From Symsagittifera roscoffensis (Eukaryota; Xenacoelomorpha; Acoela; Convolutidae), in contig NC_087069.1 of assembly GCF_963678635.1 (NCBI RefSeq), positions 56,280,952-56,344,951 on the forward strand: 64,000 nucleotides of DNA, in the 5' to 3' direction. The translations under genes and the position numbers were made by a program. The notes below the pieces were generated by a model. The model ran no database searches, was not told the origin of the DNA, and worked only from the letters and a program-made list of their open reading frames with translations. This document shows, piece after piece, positions 10,801 to 19,557 of this stretch (positions within the stretch are counted from its first letter, which is position 1; each line of letters starts with the position of its first letter).

Positions 10801-11054
10801 CGTGGGCTAAAAAATTTATTATTTTGAGACTGAAAAGCGGTGGTATGGGGTTGTTCTATAATTTGTTCATAAGTATTTTCATCTTGTGAGTGGTGTGGCA
10901 TTATATGTTGGATGGGACTTTGTGATATGGTTGGTCTAAAATTATTATGTGTTATGGCTAAATTTCGAAAATTACGTGGGACTAGGGATAATGGATGGTT
11001 ATGTGGTAGGGGTGGTAACTGTGGTGCTGTTGGTGTTGTGTCTGCATTGTTATG
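10797..11054 (-). CDS. Env tail extension: open frame after the env stop
   Basis: After the env TAA (11057-11055) the same frame stays open for 85 codons and ends in a TGA that overlaps the ATG of ORF Y. The peptide is Pro/Asn/His-rich. It contains a 'PTAP' tetrapeptide followed by 'PPLP', and later 'YEQI', all resembling retroviral late-domain or endocytic motifs. It could be a cytoplasmic-tail extension made by stop readthrough, or the remains of a tail cut by a nonsense mutation. No ATG lies near its start. Confidence 0.4.
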   Translation of the reverse strand, partial: HNNADTTPTAPQLPPLPHNHPLSLVPRNFRNLAITHNNFRPTISQSPIQHIMPHHSQDENTYEQIIEQPHTTAFQSQNNKFFSPR

Positions 11055-13412
11055 TTATTCGTCGTATGTGTTCTGTCTTGTTGCTATTTTTGTGTTATAT
11101 TCTTTTATTTGTGCGTCTAAAAGAATTTTGTTTATAGATGTAGAAAATATTCCAAAAAATCCTGCAAATAGTATGCGTGCTACACTTGCTTGTCTATTGA
11201 CTTGTGTGTGTATAGCACATGTGTTATAGATTCCTTTTAAGAGTGAAAAAAGAAATCCAATAAAGTTAAACATTGCGTATAAAATAGTCAGTTTTTCTAA
11301 GATGTAGTAGGGCCATCCTAGAAAATCAAGAATTTCATTCTTGAGTGTAACAAAGCTAAAAATATTGATAGGTGATATATCTTGGGGACGGTATTTTTCA
11401 CCGTTTAGATATATATAATCTTTAATGTCTTTAAAATATCCGCTATAGTCTTGCGTATAGATGTCTGCAAATCCTGCGGTTTCGGCAAGTTTGCGTAAGT
11501 TTTGGTCAATTGATTGTCTTTGTATTGTGTCCATTTGTGTTAATAATTCCTGGAATTGTTGTGTTCTAATGTGATGTTGAATATCTGATTTTGAGTATAT
11601 TCCTATTGATTGTAAGTCTATATTTGGGTTTCGAGCGATAGCGCGAATGCTTTCTGGTGAAAATTTTTTGAGTGATTGCATTAATGTGGGATATGGGGTG
11701 AGAAGGTAATATTTATCTTCATCAGGGTTTAGTTGTACTACGTTGTGGCTATTTTTTGATCCACATGGAACTGCGGTATCCCAGAAATAGGTTCTTCGTG
11801 AAAGTGTGTCAACGAAATGTACTTTATTCTTAAAAAAGATAGGGATTCTTTTATAACATCGTTTATCTTCAAAAACGTATAGTGGTGATACTTTTTTAGT
11901 ACAAGTATAAAACCATAAGATGTTTCCTTCATAGTCTAAAAAATTTGATCTATTTCCTGATAGTAAATATCCTGCGTAGGGTATTTTTAATACTGCTAGT
12001 GCAAGTGATTGTAATATTTGTGTTCTTTCTAATTCGCATAGTTGGTGTAATGTTTCTAATTCGGAGAGTGACATTTCTTGAAAAATTCGGCTAATCGTGT
12101 AGTCTAGTTTCATATCTAAGTGAATATCATAGTGGATATTACCAAAATATGTACTATTCATTAGTGATAGTTCTTGTAAACGTGTGCTTTGATCGTTTTG
12201 GGGCTTTAAATGTCCACCAGGTTGACCTGTATTCTTTTGAAAATTAACTGGTATATATGATGTTCCTTCGTTTAGGGGATGACTTGTGGCGTATGGGTCG
12301 ACTTTTATTTTTCCAGTGGTCATGTCAAATCCATTTTCGTATTCAACTAATATTTCAGAGTATTGTGTTTTGTGAAGTGGGTTTCTGTATTTACATGCAA
12401 GTTCTGTTTCTTGATATATTTGAAAACGTGTTAATTTATTTTCTATATTATGAATGTTTCGAAAATTAGAACTTATTTTTCGTAATGGATTTACTTGTTC
12501 ATATGGTATTGATTGTATAAAATATTTTTCGTGAAATTTTATCATACGAGCGTGTATTTTTGCTACTTGAAATGTTGTACATGTGTCTTCGGGGAACCAA
12601 ACAATTGTTGCTTGTGTTCTGGTTGTAGGGTCGCAATAACCTTGGTCGTTTTTACAAGGTAATCTAATTCCTTGATAAATCATTGTGTTGTCTGATAAAT
12701 CTCGTGTGAGTTGTATTTTTTCGAGTTGTATTTTCCAATCGAAAAACATTATTTCTTGGTATCCTTTATTTTTTGTGTCTGCTTTGCAGTTTGATGGGTC
12801 ATTTATACCAATGTGTGGTATCCAGTGTTTATCGTGCATGTCATAGGTTAATCGTCCGTGTGCGCCGTTGTATGGGTATTTTTCATCTAATTTTATATGT
12901 CCTTGATATCTTTCAAGTTCTGCTTGATGTACAGAATCTGAAAAAACTTGGAAATATACTAAATTTCTATCTGTGTTTTTATTTTTTGTGATGTTTAGTC
13001 GGAGTAACTCGTTTTTACAATCTTCGGGATTGAGATGTAAAAGTCGTTCTTTATTACTCTGGTAGAATGATTCATGGTCAAGTCGGTTTTTATTTCCGTT
13101 TGAGACTTGTGAACAATGTACTTTCTTTTCAGAAAATGTTGCTGTGAATTTATATCCTATAACTGTAGTTGCTCGGGCTTTTGAATAAAGTGTTGCTATG
13201 ACATTTGTAGTTTCTATGGCTTGGGGTTCTGTTTCGCACTGTGATACTTGATTTATTGCATACTTGTGTAGTGTTTTTTGTTCGTTTTCTTCACAATCGT
13301 AATGTGGTACTAATAAATCTTGGGGTCCTGTGCGGGGAGAAGGGTTTATGTTTTGATTGGAGATTACTAGAAAAAAGAGTTGGAGAAAAATTAATAATTT
13401 TAGAATATACAT
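11055..13412 (-). CDS. env: Envelope-like glycoprotein
   Basis: 785 codons. An N-terminal signal peptide occupies residues 1-18 (hydrophobic, LLIFLQLFFLVIS). A cysteine-rich ectodomain with several N-X-S/T sequons follows. A hydrophobic membrane segment sits at about residues 695-720, with a second hydrophobic stretch near 742-760. Retroelement env genes mediate cell entry and membrane fusion at the virion surface. The early 'YDC' motif followed by spaced Cys residues and a 'VHC' recalls glycoproteins seen in chuvirus-like and mononegavirus-related env acquisitions, rather than the baculovirus-F type of classical errantiviruses. That is inference from cysteine pattern only. It follows pol and overlaps the end of ORF X by 13 bases. 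Errantiviral env is normally made from a spliced RNA. Confidence 0.75.
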   Translation of the reverse strand: MYILKLLIFLQLFFLVISNQNINPSPRTGPQDLLVPHYDCEENEQKTLHKYAINQVSQCETEPQAIETTNVIATLYSKARATTVIGYKFTATFSEKKVHCSQVSNGNKNRLDHESFYQSNKERLLHLNPEDCKNELLRLNITKNKNTDRNLVYFQVFSDSVHQAELERYQGHIKLDEKYPYNGAHGRLTYDMHDKHWIPHIGINDPSNCKADTKNKGYQEIMFFDWKIQLEKIQLTRDLSDNTMIYQGIRLPCKNDQGYCDPTTRTQATIVWFPEDTCTTFQVAKIHARMIKFHEKYFIQSIPYEQVNPLRKISSNFRNIHNIENKLTRFQIYQETELACKYRNPLHKTQYSEILVEYENGFDMTTGKIKVDPYATSHPLNEGTSYIPVNFQKNTGQPGGHLKPQNDQSTRLQELSLMNSTYFGNIHYDIHLDMKLDYTISRIFQEMSLSELETLHQLCELERTQILQSLALAVLKIPYAGYLLSGNRSNFLDYEGNILWFYTCTKKVSPLYVFEDKRCYKRIPIFFKNKVHFVDTLSRRTYFWDTAVPCGSKNSHNVVQLNPDEDKYYLLTPYPTLMQSLKKFSPESIRAIARNPNIDLQSIGIYSKSDIQHHIRTQQFQELLTQMDTIQRQSIDQNLRKLAETAGFADIYTQDYSGYFKDIKDYIYLNGEKYRPQDISPINIFSFVTLKNEILDFLGWPYYILEKLTILYAMFNFIGFLFSLLKGIYNTCAIHTQVNRQASVARILFAGFFGIFSTSINKILLDAQIKEYNTKIATRQNTYDE

Positions 13413-14533
13413 GTGTATGATAATCCTGAGTATGGGTTATAAAATGTGATGTAACCAATTGTCTTTTTGGTATATCTGTCGTATTTATATATTACTTCAG
13501 TGGTTATAAATGGTGGTGGTAGTGATTGGGCTGTTATGTTTGGTGGGTTTAATGGGTAGGGATGTTGAGTAATGTTGTTTAATTTAAGTGTGATTTCAAA
13601 CTTTAATTGTAAACTGTTTTGTTGGAGTATTTGGATATTGTGATCACGGATATCGTCGTGAATGTCTTGTCGGTATTGTAATCTATTAAGTGCCCAGTTG
13701 TGGAGGCGATTACTTTCTAGATGTTGTCCAAATAATGGTGGAGGGGCTGTAAATGTATTCCAATCTAGTCTTAAAGGGATATTTGTTGATGATTGTTCTC
13801 GATATCTGGCGTCGAGATTATTTGGAAAATTTAAGTTAAAAGGTGGTGGTGAAATCTGGCTTATTGATGGTGTTGATGGTAGTGATAATGTTTCTGGTAG
13901 TGATGAGGATGTTGTTGTATCCGTAGAAATATCTATTGGATCATTGACTAAATTTAATTCACTTTGTGTAAATGAATGTGTTGTCCAATATGGTAGTCGT
14001 GATGCCTGGTTTGGGGGGTTAAAGGGATTTTCACGTGTTTGTTCAGATGTTGGTGTTGAACCTAAGTAATCTGATGGTAGGCTTGAGGTGCTACGTTGTG
14101 AAAGAAGCGTAGGGGTTTCTGGTAATATACCAATGGGGTTTTCTGGAGTGTTTTGTGATGGGGATTGAGGTATGTCAAAATGAACTCGGGGAGTTTGAAA
14201 ATTCCTGTTTCGTCGAGGATGTATAATTTGTCTATTTATTTCGACTGTATTTTGGTTTTGACTAGGATTTCTTATTCTACTTAATTCTTGTGGTAGTGTT
14301 GGGTATAAGTTATATGTTGGTTCGCTTAGAGGTGCTTGTCGTTGAACTGGTTCTAGTGGTTCTGATAAACGAGCGTGTCGTTCTTCAAAAGTGTATGGGT
14401 TATCTTGAAAGGAAATTCGTGTAGATGTTTGAGGATTATGGGTAGTTGAAGGTGTTGTTGGGTTATCTTGGGATGATGTCGGTGAAGACTGACTTTGTGA
14501 CTTTTGGGTAGCAATTTTTGATAGCTTTTTGGT
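13400..14533 (-). CDS. ORF X: 377-codon open frame with no Met codon
   Basis: A continuous frame between the 2-TM ORF and env, opening after TAG (14536-14534) and closing with TAA (13402-13400) inside the env start region. I read it through and found no ATG in frame. The product is rich in S, P, T, N and Q. It has a polar N-terminal half, then a more structured C-terminal third (about residues 260-377) with 'PPPLFGQHLESNRLHNWALN', and a 'YKYDRYTKKTIGYITFYNPY' block near the end. Expression would need splicing to a leader, a non-AUG start or frameshifting. The coding strand is G-poor, which lowers the expected number of ATG codons. Function unknown. Position suggests a structural or env-associated accessory protein. 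Confidence 0.6.
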   Translation of the reverse strand, partial: TKKLSKIATQKSQSQSSPTSSQDNPTTPSTTHNPQTSTRISFQDNPYTFEERHARLSEPLEPVQRQAPLSEPTYNLYPTLPQELSRIRNPSQNQNTVEINRQIIHPRRNRNFQTPRVHFDIPQSPSQNTPENPIGILPETPTLLSQRSTSSLPSDYLGSTPTSEQTRENPFNPPNQASRLPYWTTHSFTQSELNLVNDPIDISTDTTTSSSLPETLSLPSTPSISQISPPPFNLNFPNNLDARYREQSSTNIPLRLDWNTFTAPPPLFGQHLESNRLHNWALNRLQYRQDIHDDIRDHNIQILQQNSLQLKFEITLKLNNITQHPYPLNPPNITAQSLPPPFITTEVIYKYDRYTKKTIGYITFYNPYSGLSYTCIF

Positions 14534-14553
14534 CTATTCTTTTAGTGAAAAAG

Positions 14554-14730
14554 TTAATGTTTATTATAGTATTCTTCTAAGAAAAGAATTAGGAGGATTG
14601 TTGCTAGAGCGAATGTGATGATTGCTTTCTTTATACATTTGCATATGTTCAAAATGAGGGATGATAGAAATGTTATGAAAATTACAAATAGTAGAAAAAT
14701 ATCAGTTCTACTGAAAATAGTTCGTATCAT
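14554..14730 (-). CDS. Small two-helix membrane protein (viroporin-like)
   Basis: A 58-codon ORF with a clear ATG (14730) in the pol-env gap. Residues about 10-30 form one hydrophobic helix. A short Cys/Lys loop ('CKCIKK') follows, then a second hydrophobic helix at about 36-51, and a charged tail 'EEYYNKH'. This helix-loop-helix layout with a basic loop is that of viroporins and small viral membrane proteins. No sequence family is recognised. Its stop lies 20 bases before the opening of ORF X. The role is inference from topology only. The remaining gap 14731-15352 holds no convincing ORF but has a repeated ATTGCCCC(C/A)AACAATTT motif. Confidence 0.5.
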   Translation of the reverse strand: MIRTIFSRTDIFLLFVIFITFLSSLILNICKCIKKAIITFALATILLILFLEEYYNKH

Positions 14731-15352
14731 TTAGACAAGTTTTATAAATCGTACCTGTGGATATAATCAAGGGTTTTTGAAAGTTGGAGAAATTGTTTGG
14801 GGCAATTTTCAAGTGTGGTCGGATTATTTATTAGTTTTTTGACAAGTGGGTTGAGTTTTGTAAAAAATTGTTGGGGGCAATTTTTATGGTGATCGGGAGG
14901 TCTTCTTTGTCTTTATTTTCATTTGTCAAATTATCTGGGGTATTTTTGAGATTTTGATACTTTAGGCTAAATAAAATGGTCGTTCTTTTACTTTAGGCTA
15001 ATTTAACATATTTGTTTGGGGGGTATTTGAGGGCTGAGTTGGGGAAATATTGTTGATCTTTGGTTTATTAGATAAGGGAGGGTTATGATATTATGGTGAT
15101 ATTTATTTTAGTTGTCAAGTTGGAGTGGTTTGCTTATTTTTGACCTGGAGGTCGTAGAGTTATAGTTATAGTTATGCCTGGAGTTTAATATTTTTCGTCT
15201 AGTTGGTTTGTGTTAAAGTTATAGAAGATGACGGATTGGATGAATCCTATTGGCTAATTTTGAACTAGAATCGCTGCGTGTTTATCAGCATGTTATCTTG
15301 AAAATTGAAAGTGTAAAATGTTTCAGAGGTGCAAAGATTATTAAATGTAGAA
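14731..15352 (-). other. Pol-env intergenic region, non-coding
   Basis: Stops in all minus frames apart from fragments under 50 codons without ATG. It contains two copies of an ATTGCCCC(C/A)AACAATTT motif (about 14805 and 14875) and two copies of TAGCCTAAAGTA (about 14963 and 14990). A splice acceptor for an env or ORF X message would be expected here. Confidence 0.45.
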
Positions 15353-15841
15353 TTAAGGTTGTTTTTGAAATTCAACTTTCTTTAATATTTTAGATTGTGG
15401 GATGAATACTTTATAATTTTTACGTGGTTGATTTCTAAGTCGTGAAGACTCTCTATGTTCTGATTTGTCGATTTGTTTTTGGGGTATTATTTGTTCTGTC
15501 ATTTTTCTATTTTTTCTTTCTTTTTGAGATGTATTTTGATCGAGATTTTTTGTATTGTTTTTTGTGGTGTTTGATTTTGTATTTTGATTTCCGAGGTGAA
15601 TATCATTTTGTTCCTTTGTTATGTTGTCCGTATGTGGGTCATTTTGAATAACTTTTAAACCTGTAAAAGAATATAATTGAGTTAGTTCGCGGAGTGCGTA
15701 TTCTTTTGGATAATAAGGTAATAGGTTATTTCGGTGTTGAACGATTTCTTTTTTATCTGAGTCGGTGATTTTATGTGTGACATCAGTGGGTTTTGCAATT
15801 ATTTGGTATGGTCCTTTACGAAGGGGTTGTAACTTTTTTTT
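15353..15841 (-). CDS. Pol C-terminal extension in the -1 frame (integrase GPY/F module)
   Basis: About 160 codons, open in the -1 frame relative to pol from the A8 run at 15841-15834. The first residues include 'LRKGPYQII', the GPY/F motif that closes Ty3/Gypsy integrases. Further on, an 'ESSRLRNQPRKNY' tail resembles the basic end of many Gypsy Pols. In the zero frame the integrase instead ends abruptly 10 codons after the A run. The junction reads TCA AAA AAA AGT, a canonical A AAA AAA slippery heptamer. Programmed -1 frameshifting could therefore make the long form. A one-base deletion in the A run is the alternative. Confidence 0.65.
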   Translation of the reverse strand, partial: KKKLQPLRKGPYQIIAKPTDVTHKITDSDKKEIVQHRNNLLPYYPKEYALRELTQLYSFTGLKVIQNDPHTDNITKEQNDIHLGNQNTKSNTTKNNTKNLDQNTSQKERKNRKMTEQIIPQKQIDKSEHRESSRLRNQPRKNYKVFIPQSKILKKVEFQKQP

Positions 15842-18800
15842 GAAATTCCTTTTTGAGTATTAAAATTGGGTATTAAAACAAATGTTCCAATTTTTAAATC
15901 GGAGGCTGGTGTAAAGCGTGAATTTATTTGTTCATTAATATTTTGCCTTTGTAACAACTTTTTTGTTACCTTTTGGTAAATTTCATTGTGTTTTTTATCT
16001 CTGTTTAAAATCCATTCGGTGTGTGTACCGGAGGCTAATTTAAGAATTTGTGGGTGATGAAAATGATCTTCATCGTGTGTATGTAATGGTACGTTATAAC
16101 AAATTGAGTCTTTATTTGGTTGACAATAACCTTGTGCGTTTTTATGAGAGTTTGCTGTAAACATTATTGGTTTGCGTGGCTTTTGGTTAAAAACCATTTC
16201 ATATGGTGACATTCCTAAAGTTGTCGTGATTTGTGAATTATATGCTAAGGGAAATAGTTTTACATCTGCTGACCATTCGGTATATCTTGTATCATTTCCA
16301 TTGATGATACATCTGAGATATTCTTGTAATGAACGGTTCATACCTTCGACTAAGCCGTTTGTCCAAGGTGCGTGAGATTTACGTGGTTTGTGTTTAATGT
16401 TATATAAATGACATAGTGTGATGATTTCATTATTTATGAATTCTGTACCGTTGTCTGTAACTAAAATTTCTGGTAGTCCGAATTTTGCTATCCAGTGTTC
16501 ATAGAGTGTTGTGTAAGCGTAATAAGCGTTACAATGTGGTACTGGGTTAAGTGCTACATAATGTGTAAATGCGTCAACAATTACCATAATGTAGGAGTTT
16601 CCTTCGGATGAGGGTGAAATTGGTCCTTTGGTATCAAATGAGATACGATGATTAAAGTACAAACTTTGTTCTTTAAAATCTTGTTTTTGTGCTATTTGTT
16701 TTTGATTTGGGTAAGGTTTATTTAGTTGACATACTATACAGTCATTGCATAGTACTTTTATCCAAATTGGTGCATTTGGGAAATAAAAGTTTTGTATAAA
16801 ATTTGAATATGTTTTTTCTGATCCAGAGTGTCCTTTAATATTTTGTGTATGTGAAATATTAAAAGCTATAAGAATCATACTTAAAGGGAGACAGGGAACT
16901 GTAGATTCATTTAGTTTGTATTCTAGAAGTTCTGTGTTTTCGTTAATTGTTGTATTATTGAATTTTCGAAAATATCGGAGGAGTGTTTTGTTTCCTAGAA
17001 TAGTTGAATCTGCTTTGATAGGTTTAGTTTTATATTTGTGCAATGATTTCAGTTGTCGAATTACTGGGTCAAGGTTTTGATATTGTTTCAGTGTTGAAAT
17101 TGTAATTGTTTCTGTTGGGGGGAGAAAAATGTTTTCAATTTCTAATTTAGATAAGGGTATTGTGTCAAGTGGGTCATGGAGGTCAAAAACTTGATTTATT
17201 GTGTATTTTGAATCGTTTGTTTGTGGTCCTGATAAGTTTATTTTATCAGTCAAATTTTCTTTTTCAATTAGTGGAAAATGGTCTTTTTTAGGCGGGTGTT
17301 GTTTTATTCTTTTTTGTTGGGTGTTGTTTTTTATCCATTGTGAATATGGGATTGGTTTAAAAGTTGATGTTCCAAGTAGATCAACTTCATAGTGATTATT
17401 TTGACAATCTAAATAAAGTGGGAAATGTTGTAAATTATTTATTTGTGATTGTTCAACGTCAGTTTTTACTGCATATTTGCATTCCAATCGGGGTGATGTT
17501 TCATTTTCTGCAAGGTAGAATTTTATGTTTTTGGGTATTTCAACTGTGGTTTTACGTGTAAAAAATTCAGGTGGCGTATTTCGACTCAAGGTGTCTGGTA
17601 ATGCAAGATTTTTTCCTGCGGTCCAAACTATATGTAAGTTTGGGAATTTCATTAAAATGAGTTGAAATCTATAAACTCGGTGGTTTGGATTAGACTTTTG
17701 TGTAAAAAGAAAGATGATTGGTTTATGGTCTGTGAATAGAACTGTGGGATGTTTTGATCCAAGTATCAGAAATTCATATTCTGTTAGTGTATATATTATG
17801 GCTGTACATTCTCTCATTAGAGTTGAGAGTCGTAGCTCTGCTTGAGTGAATAATCGAGAATTTGCTGATATGAGGTTCATTTTATTTGTACTATTATGTG
17901 ATTGTAACAATGCTGCGCCGATGCCAAAGTTCGAAGCATCGCACATTGCATAAAATGGTTGATTTGAATCTGGAATTGTGTTTGAAATTTGTTCAGTTAG
18001 AAGTTTTTTAATTTCTTCAAATCTTGCTTGATGTTCTGTATTCCATTCAAAATTATTTTGTTGTCTAAGTATGTTATAGAATGGTCGTAGATATAATTGC
18101 ATTTTATAAACATATTGGCTTAAAAAGTTTAACATTCCAAGGAATTCTTGGATTTTCTTTTTATTTGTTGGTGGTTGGAGTTTTTGAATAGCGTCTATAC
18201 GTGATTTCAATGGAGTGATTGTTTTTCTTTCTATATTATGCCCTAAGAATTTAACTTTTGTCAAAAAGAAGTGTGATTTATCGGGGGCGGCCTTCAGATT
18301 TTCGTTCTGAAGTATTTGGTGATATTGTTCTAAAACATTGAACATTTCCTCTTTTGTCTGTGATTGCATAAAAACATCGTCTAAATAGGTGATTGCATTT
18401 TTCTTGAGTATTAGTGGTCGAAAAATTTTGCTCATAAAAGCTGAAAATGCTGCTGGTCCTATGGATATTCCATAGAATAAGCGGTTGAATTCGTATTGTT
18501 GGTTTCCAATAACAAATTGTGTTAAGCGTCGTGATTGTTCATCTAATTGCATTTGATTATATGCACTATTCACATCGGCGGTGGTAAAGTATTTTCCGTT
18601 TATTTTTGTTAAAATAACTTGTATTGGTTCAATGGGCCAATTACACTTTGATTCATCTATGAGTGAGTTGAGGTATCTAGCATCGAGAACAATTTTTAAT
18701 GATTCTCCTTTGGCTAGTATGATAACAGGGTTGATAAATGTGTTGCCTTTTGGTTGTTCCTCTTTGTTTACTGGTGATATAATGTTGTATTGTTCTAAAA

Positions 18801-19557
18801 TGTCGAGTAATCTGTTCACTTTATCGTGTAAGTGAATTGGTACTTTACTTGCTCTTTGTTTTTTGAAAACTGCGTCTGGTTTTAATGGGAGATGTAGTGA
18901 TGAGCTGATTTTGCCAACATCAAATTTGGATGTTGCATAGACTGATGAATATTTAATTAGCTGTTTTGCTAGTTTTTCAAATTCGTCTTGTGTTATTTGT
19001 GAATGTTGGAAATTAAACATTGTTAAAAATTTCTGTTGATTCTCTGTGTAGTTACTTATGTTGAATGTAGGTTTGAAATATGGGGTTTTTGTGAAATAAT
19101 CCGTATTTCTGTTTTCGTTACTTATTATATTATTTATAGATAATTCTTCATTAAGGATTGTGGATTGGCAAATATCTAGTAATTGGAGTATATTATTTAC
19201 ACGATATGCTTTTTCGTGTATTGGTGATATTGTAGCGTTGGTTTCGCAATAGCCTAAAAGTCCTAAAGGTAATGTTACTTGGTAAGGTGTATTGTTGTAT
19301 ACATGTAAGGAAATTATATCTGAATTTGAGTTTTTCAAATATTTTATTGATGAGATTGTGATTTTGAAAAACTTATGAATAGGTTTGAATTCAAAATCTG
19401 ACATATGAAATTTTTGTTTGTTTTGTTTTTTATCATATTGGTGAACTTGTTTGATTGAAAAATTATAGATGTTTCCTGATAGTGGTTTCAAGTGTTTTCT
19501 TTGTTGGTTATATATTGGGTAAAATTTTGAAAAAAATGGTGGTTGTTTATTTAATCT
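15799..19557 (-). CDS. pol: Pol: reverse transcriptase, RNase H, integrase
   Basis: About 1250 codons, open from directly after the protease TAA and in the same frame; no ATG marks its start. RT lies at about residues 250-430 with 'ITYLDDVF' (catalytic YLDD), preceded by 'TTADVNSAYNQM'. RNase H follows at about 500-640, with 'AMCDASNFGIGAAL', 'LMRECTAIIYTL' and 'FTDHKPI'. Integrase comes next: an H-H-C-C zinc domain at about 885-930 ('GHSGSEKTY', 'CNDCIVCQ'), then the D,D,E core with 'SFDTKGPI', 'VTDNGTEF' and 'NGLVEGMNRSLQ'. It copies element RNA into cDNA and inserts it. The domain order is that of Ty3/Gypsy. The zero frame stops soon after the core, and the GPY/F module continues in the -1 frame. 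Confidence 0.93.
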   Translation of the reverse strand, partial: RLNKQPPFFSKFYPIYNQQRKHLKPLSGNIYNFSIKQVHQYDKKQNKQKFHMSDFEFKPIHKFFKITISSIKYLKNSNSDIISLHVYNNTPYQVTLPLGLLGYCETNATISPIHEKAYRVNNILQLLDICQSTILNEELSINNIISNENRNTDYFTKTPYFKPTFNISNYTENQQKFLTMFNFQHSQITQDEFEKLAKQLIKYSSVYATSKFDVGKISSSLHLPLKPDAVFKKQRASKVPIHLHDKVNRLLDILEQYNIISPVNKEEQPKGNTFINPVIILAKGESLKIVLDARYLNSLIDESKCNWPIEPIQVILTKINGKYFTTADVNSAYNQMQLDEQSRRLTQFVIGNQQYEFNRLFYGISIGPAAFSAFMSKIFRPLILKKNAITYLDDVFMQSQTKEEMFNVLEQYHQILQNENLKAAPDKSHFFLTKVKFLGHNIERKTITPLKSRIDAIQKLQPPTNKKKIQEFLGMLNFLSQYVYKMQLYLRPFYNILRQQNNFEWNTEHQARFEEIKKLLTEQISNTIPDSNQPFYAMCDASNFGIGAALLQSHNSTNKMNLISANSRLFTQAELRLSTLMRECTAIIYTLTEYEFLILGSKHPTVLFTDHKPIIFLFTQKSNPNHRVYRFQLILMKFPNLHIVWTAGKNLALPDTLSRNTPPEFFTRKTTVEIPKNIKFYLAENETSPRLECKYAVKTDVEQSQINNLQHFPLYLDCQNNHYEVDLLGTSTFKPIPYSQWIKNNTQQKRIKQHPPKKDHFPLIEKENLTDKINLSGPQTNDSKYTINQVFDLHDPLDTIPLSKLEIENIFLPPTETITISTLKQYQNLDPVIRQLKSLHKYKTKPIKADSTILGNKTLLRYFRKFNNTTINENTELLEYKLNESTVPCLPLSMILIAFNISHTQNIKGHSGSEKTYSNFIQNFYFPNAPIWIKVLCNDCIVCQLNKPYPNQKQIAQKQDFKEQSLYFNHRISFDTKGPISPSSEGNSYIMVIVDAFTHYVALNPVPHCNAYYAYTTLYEHWIAKFGLPEILVTDNGTEFINNEIITLCHLYNIKHKPRKSHAPWTNGLVEGMNRSLQEYLRCIINGNDTRYTEWSADVKLFPLAYNSQITTTLGMSPYEMVFNQKPRKPIMFTANSHKNAQGYCQPNKDSICYNVPLHTHDEDHFHHPQILKLASGTHTEWILNRDKKHNEIYQKVTKKLLQRQNINEQINSRFTPASDLKIGTFVLIPNFNTQKGISKKSYNPFVKDHTK

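Noticed and set aside
10912-12991. Plus-strand ORFs opposite env and ORF Y
   Set aside because: Shadows of minus-strand coding sequence; composition is explained by the complementary codons.
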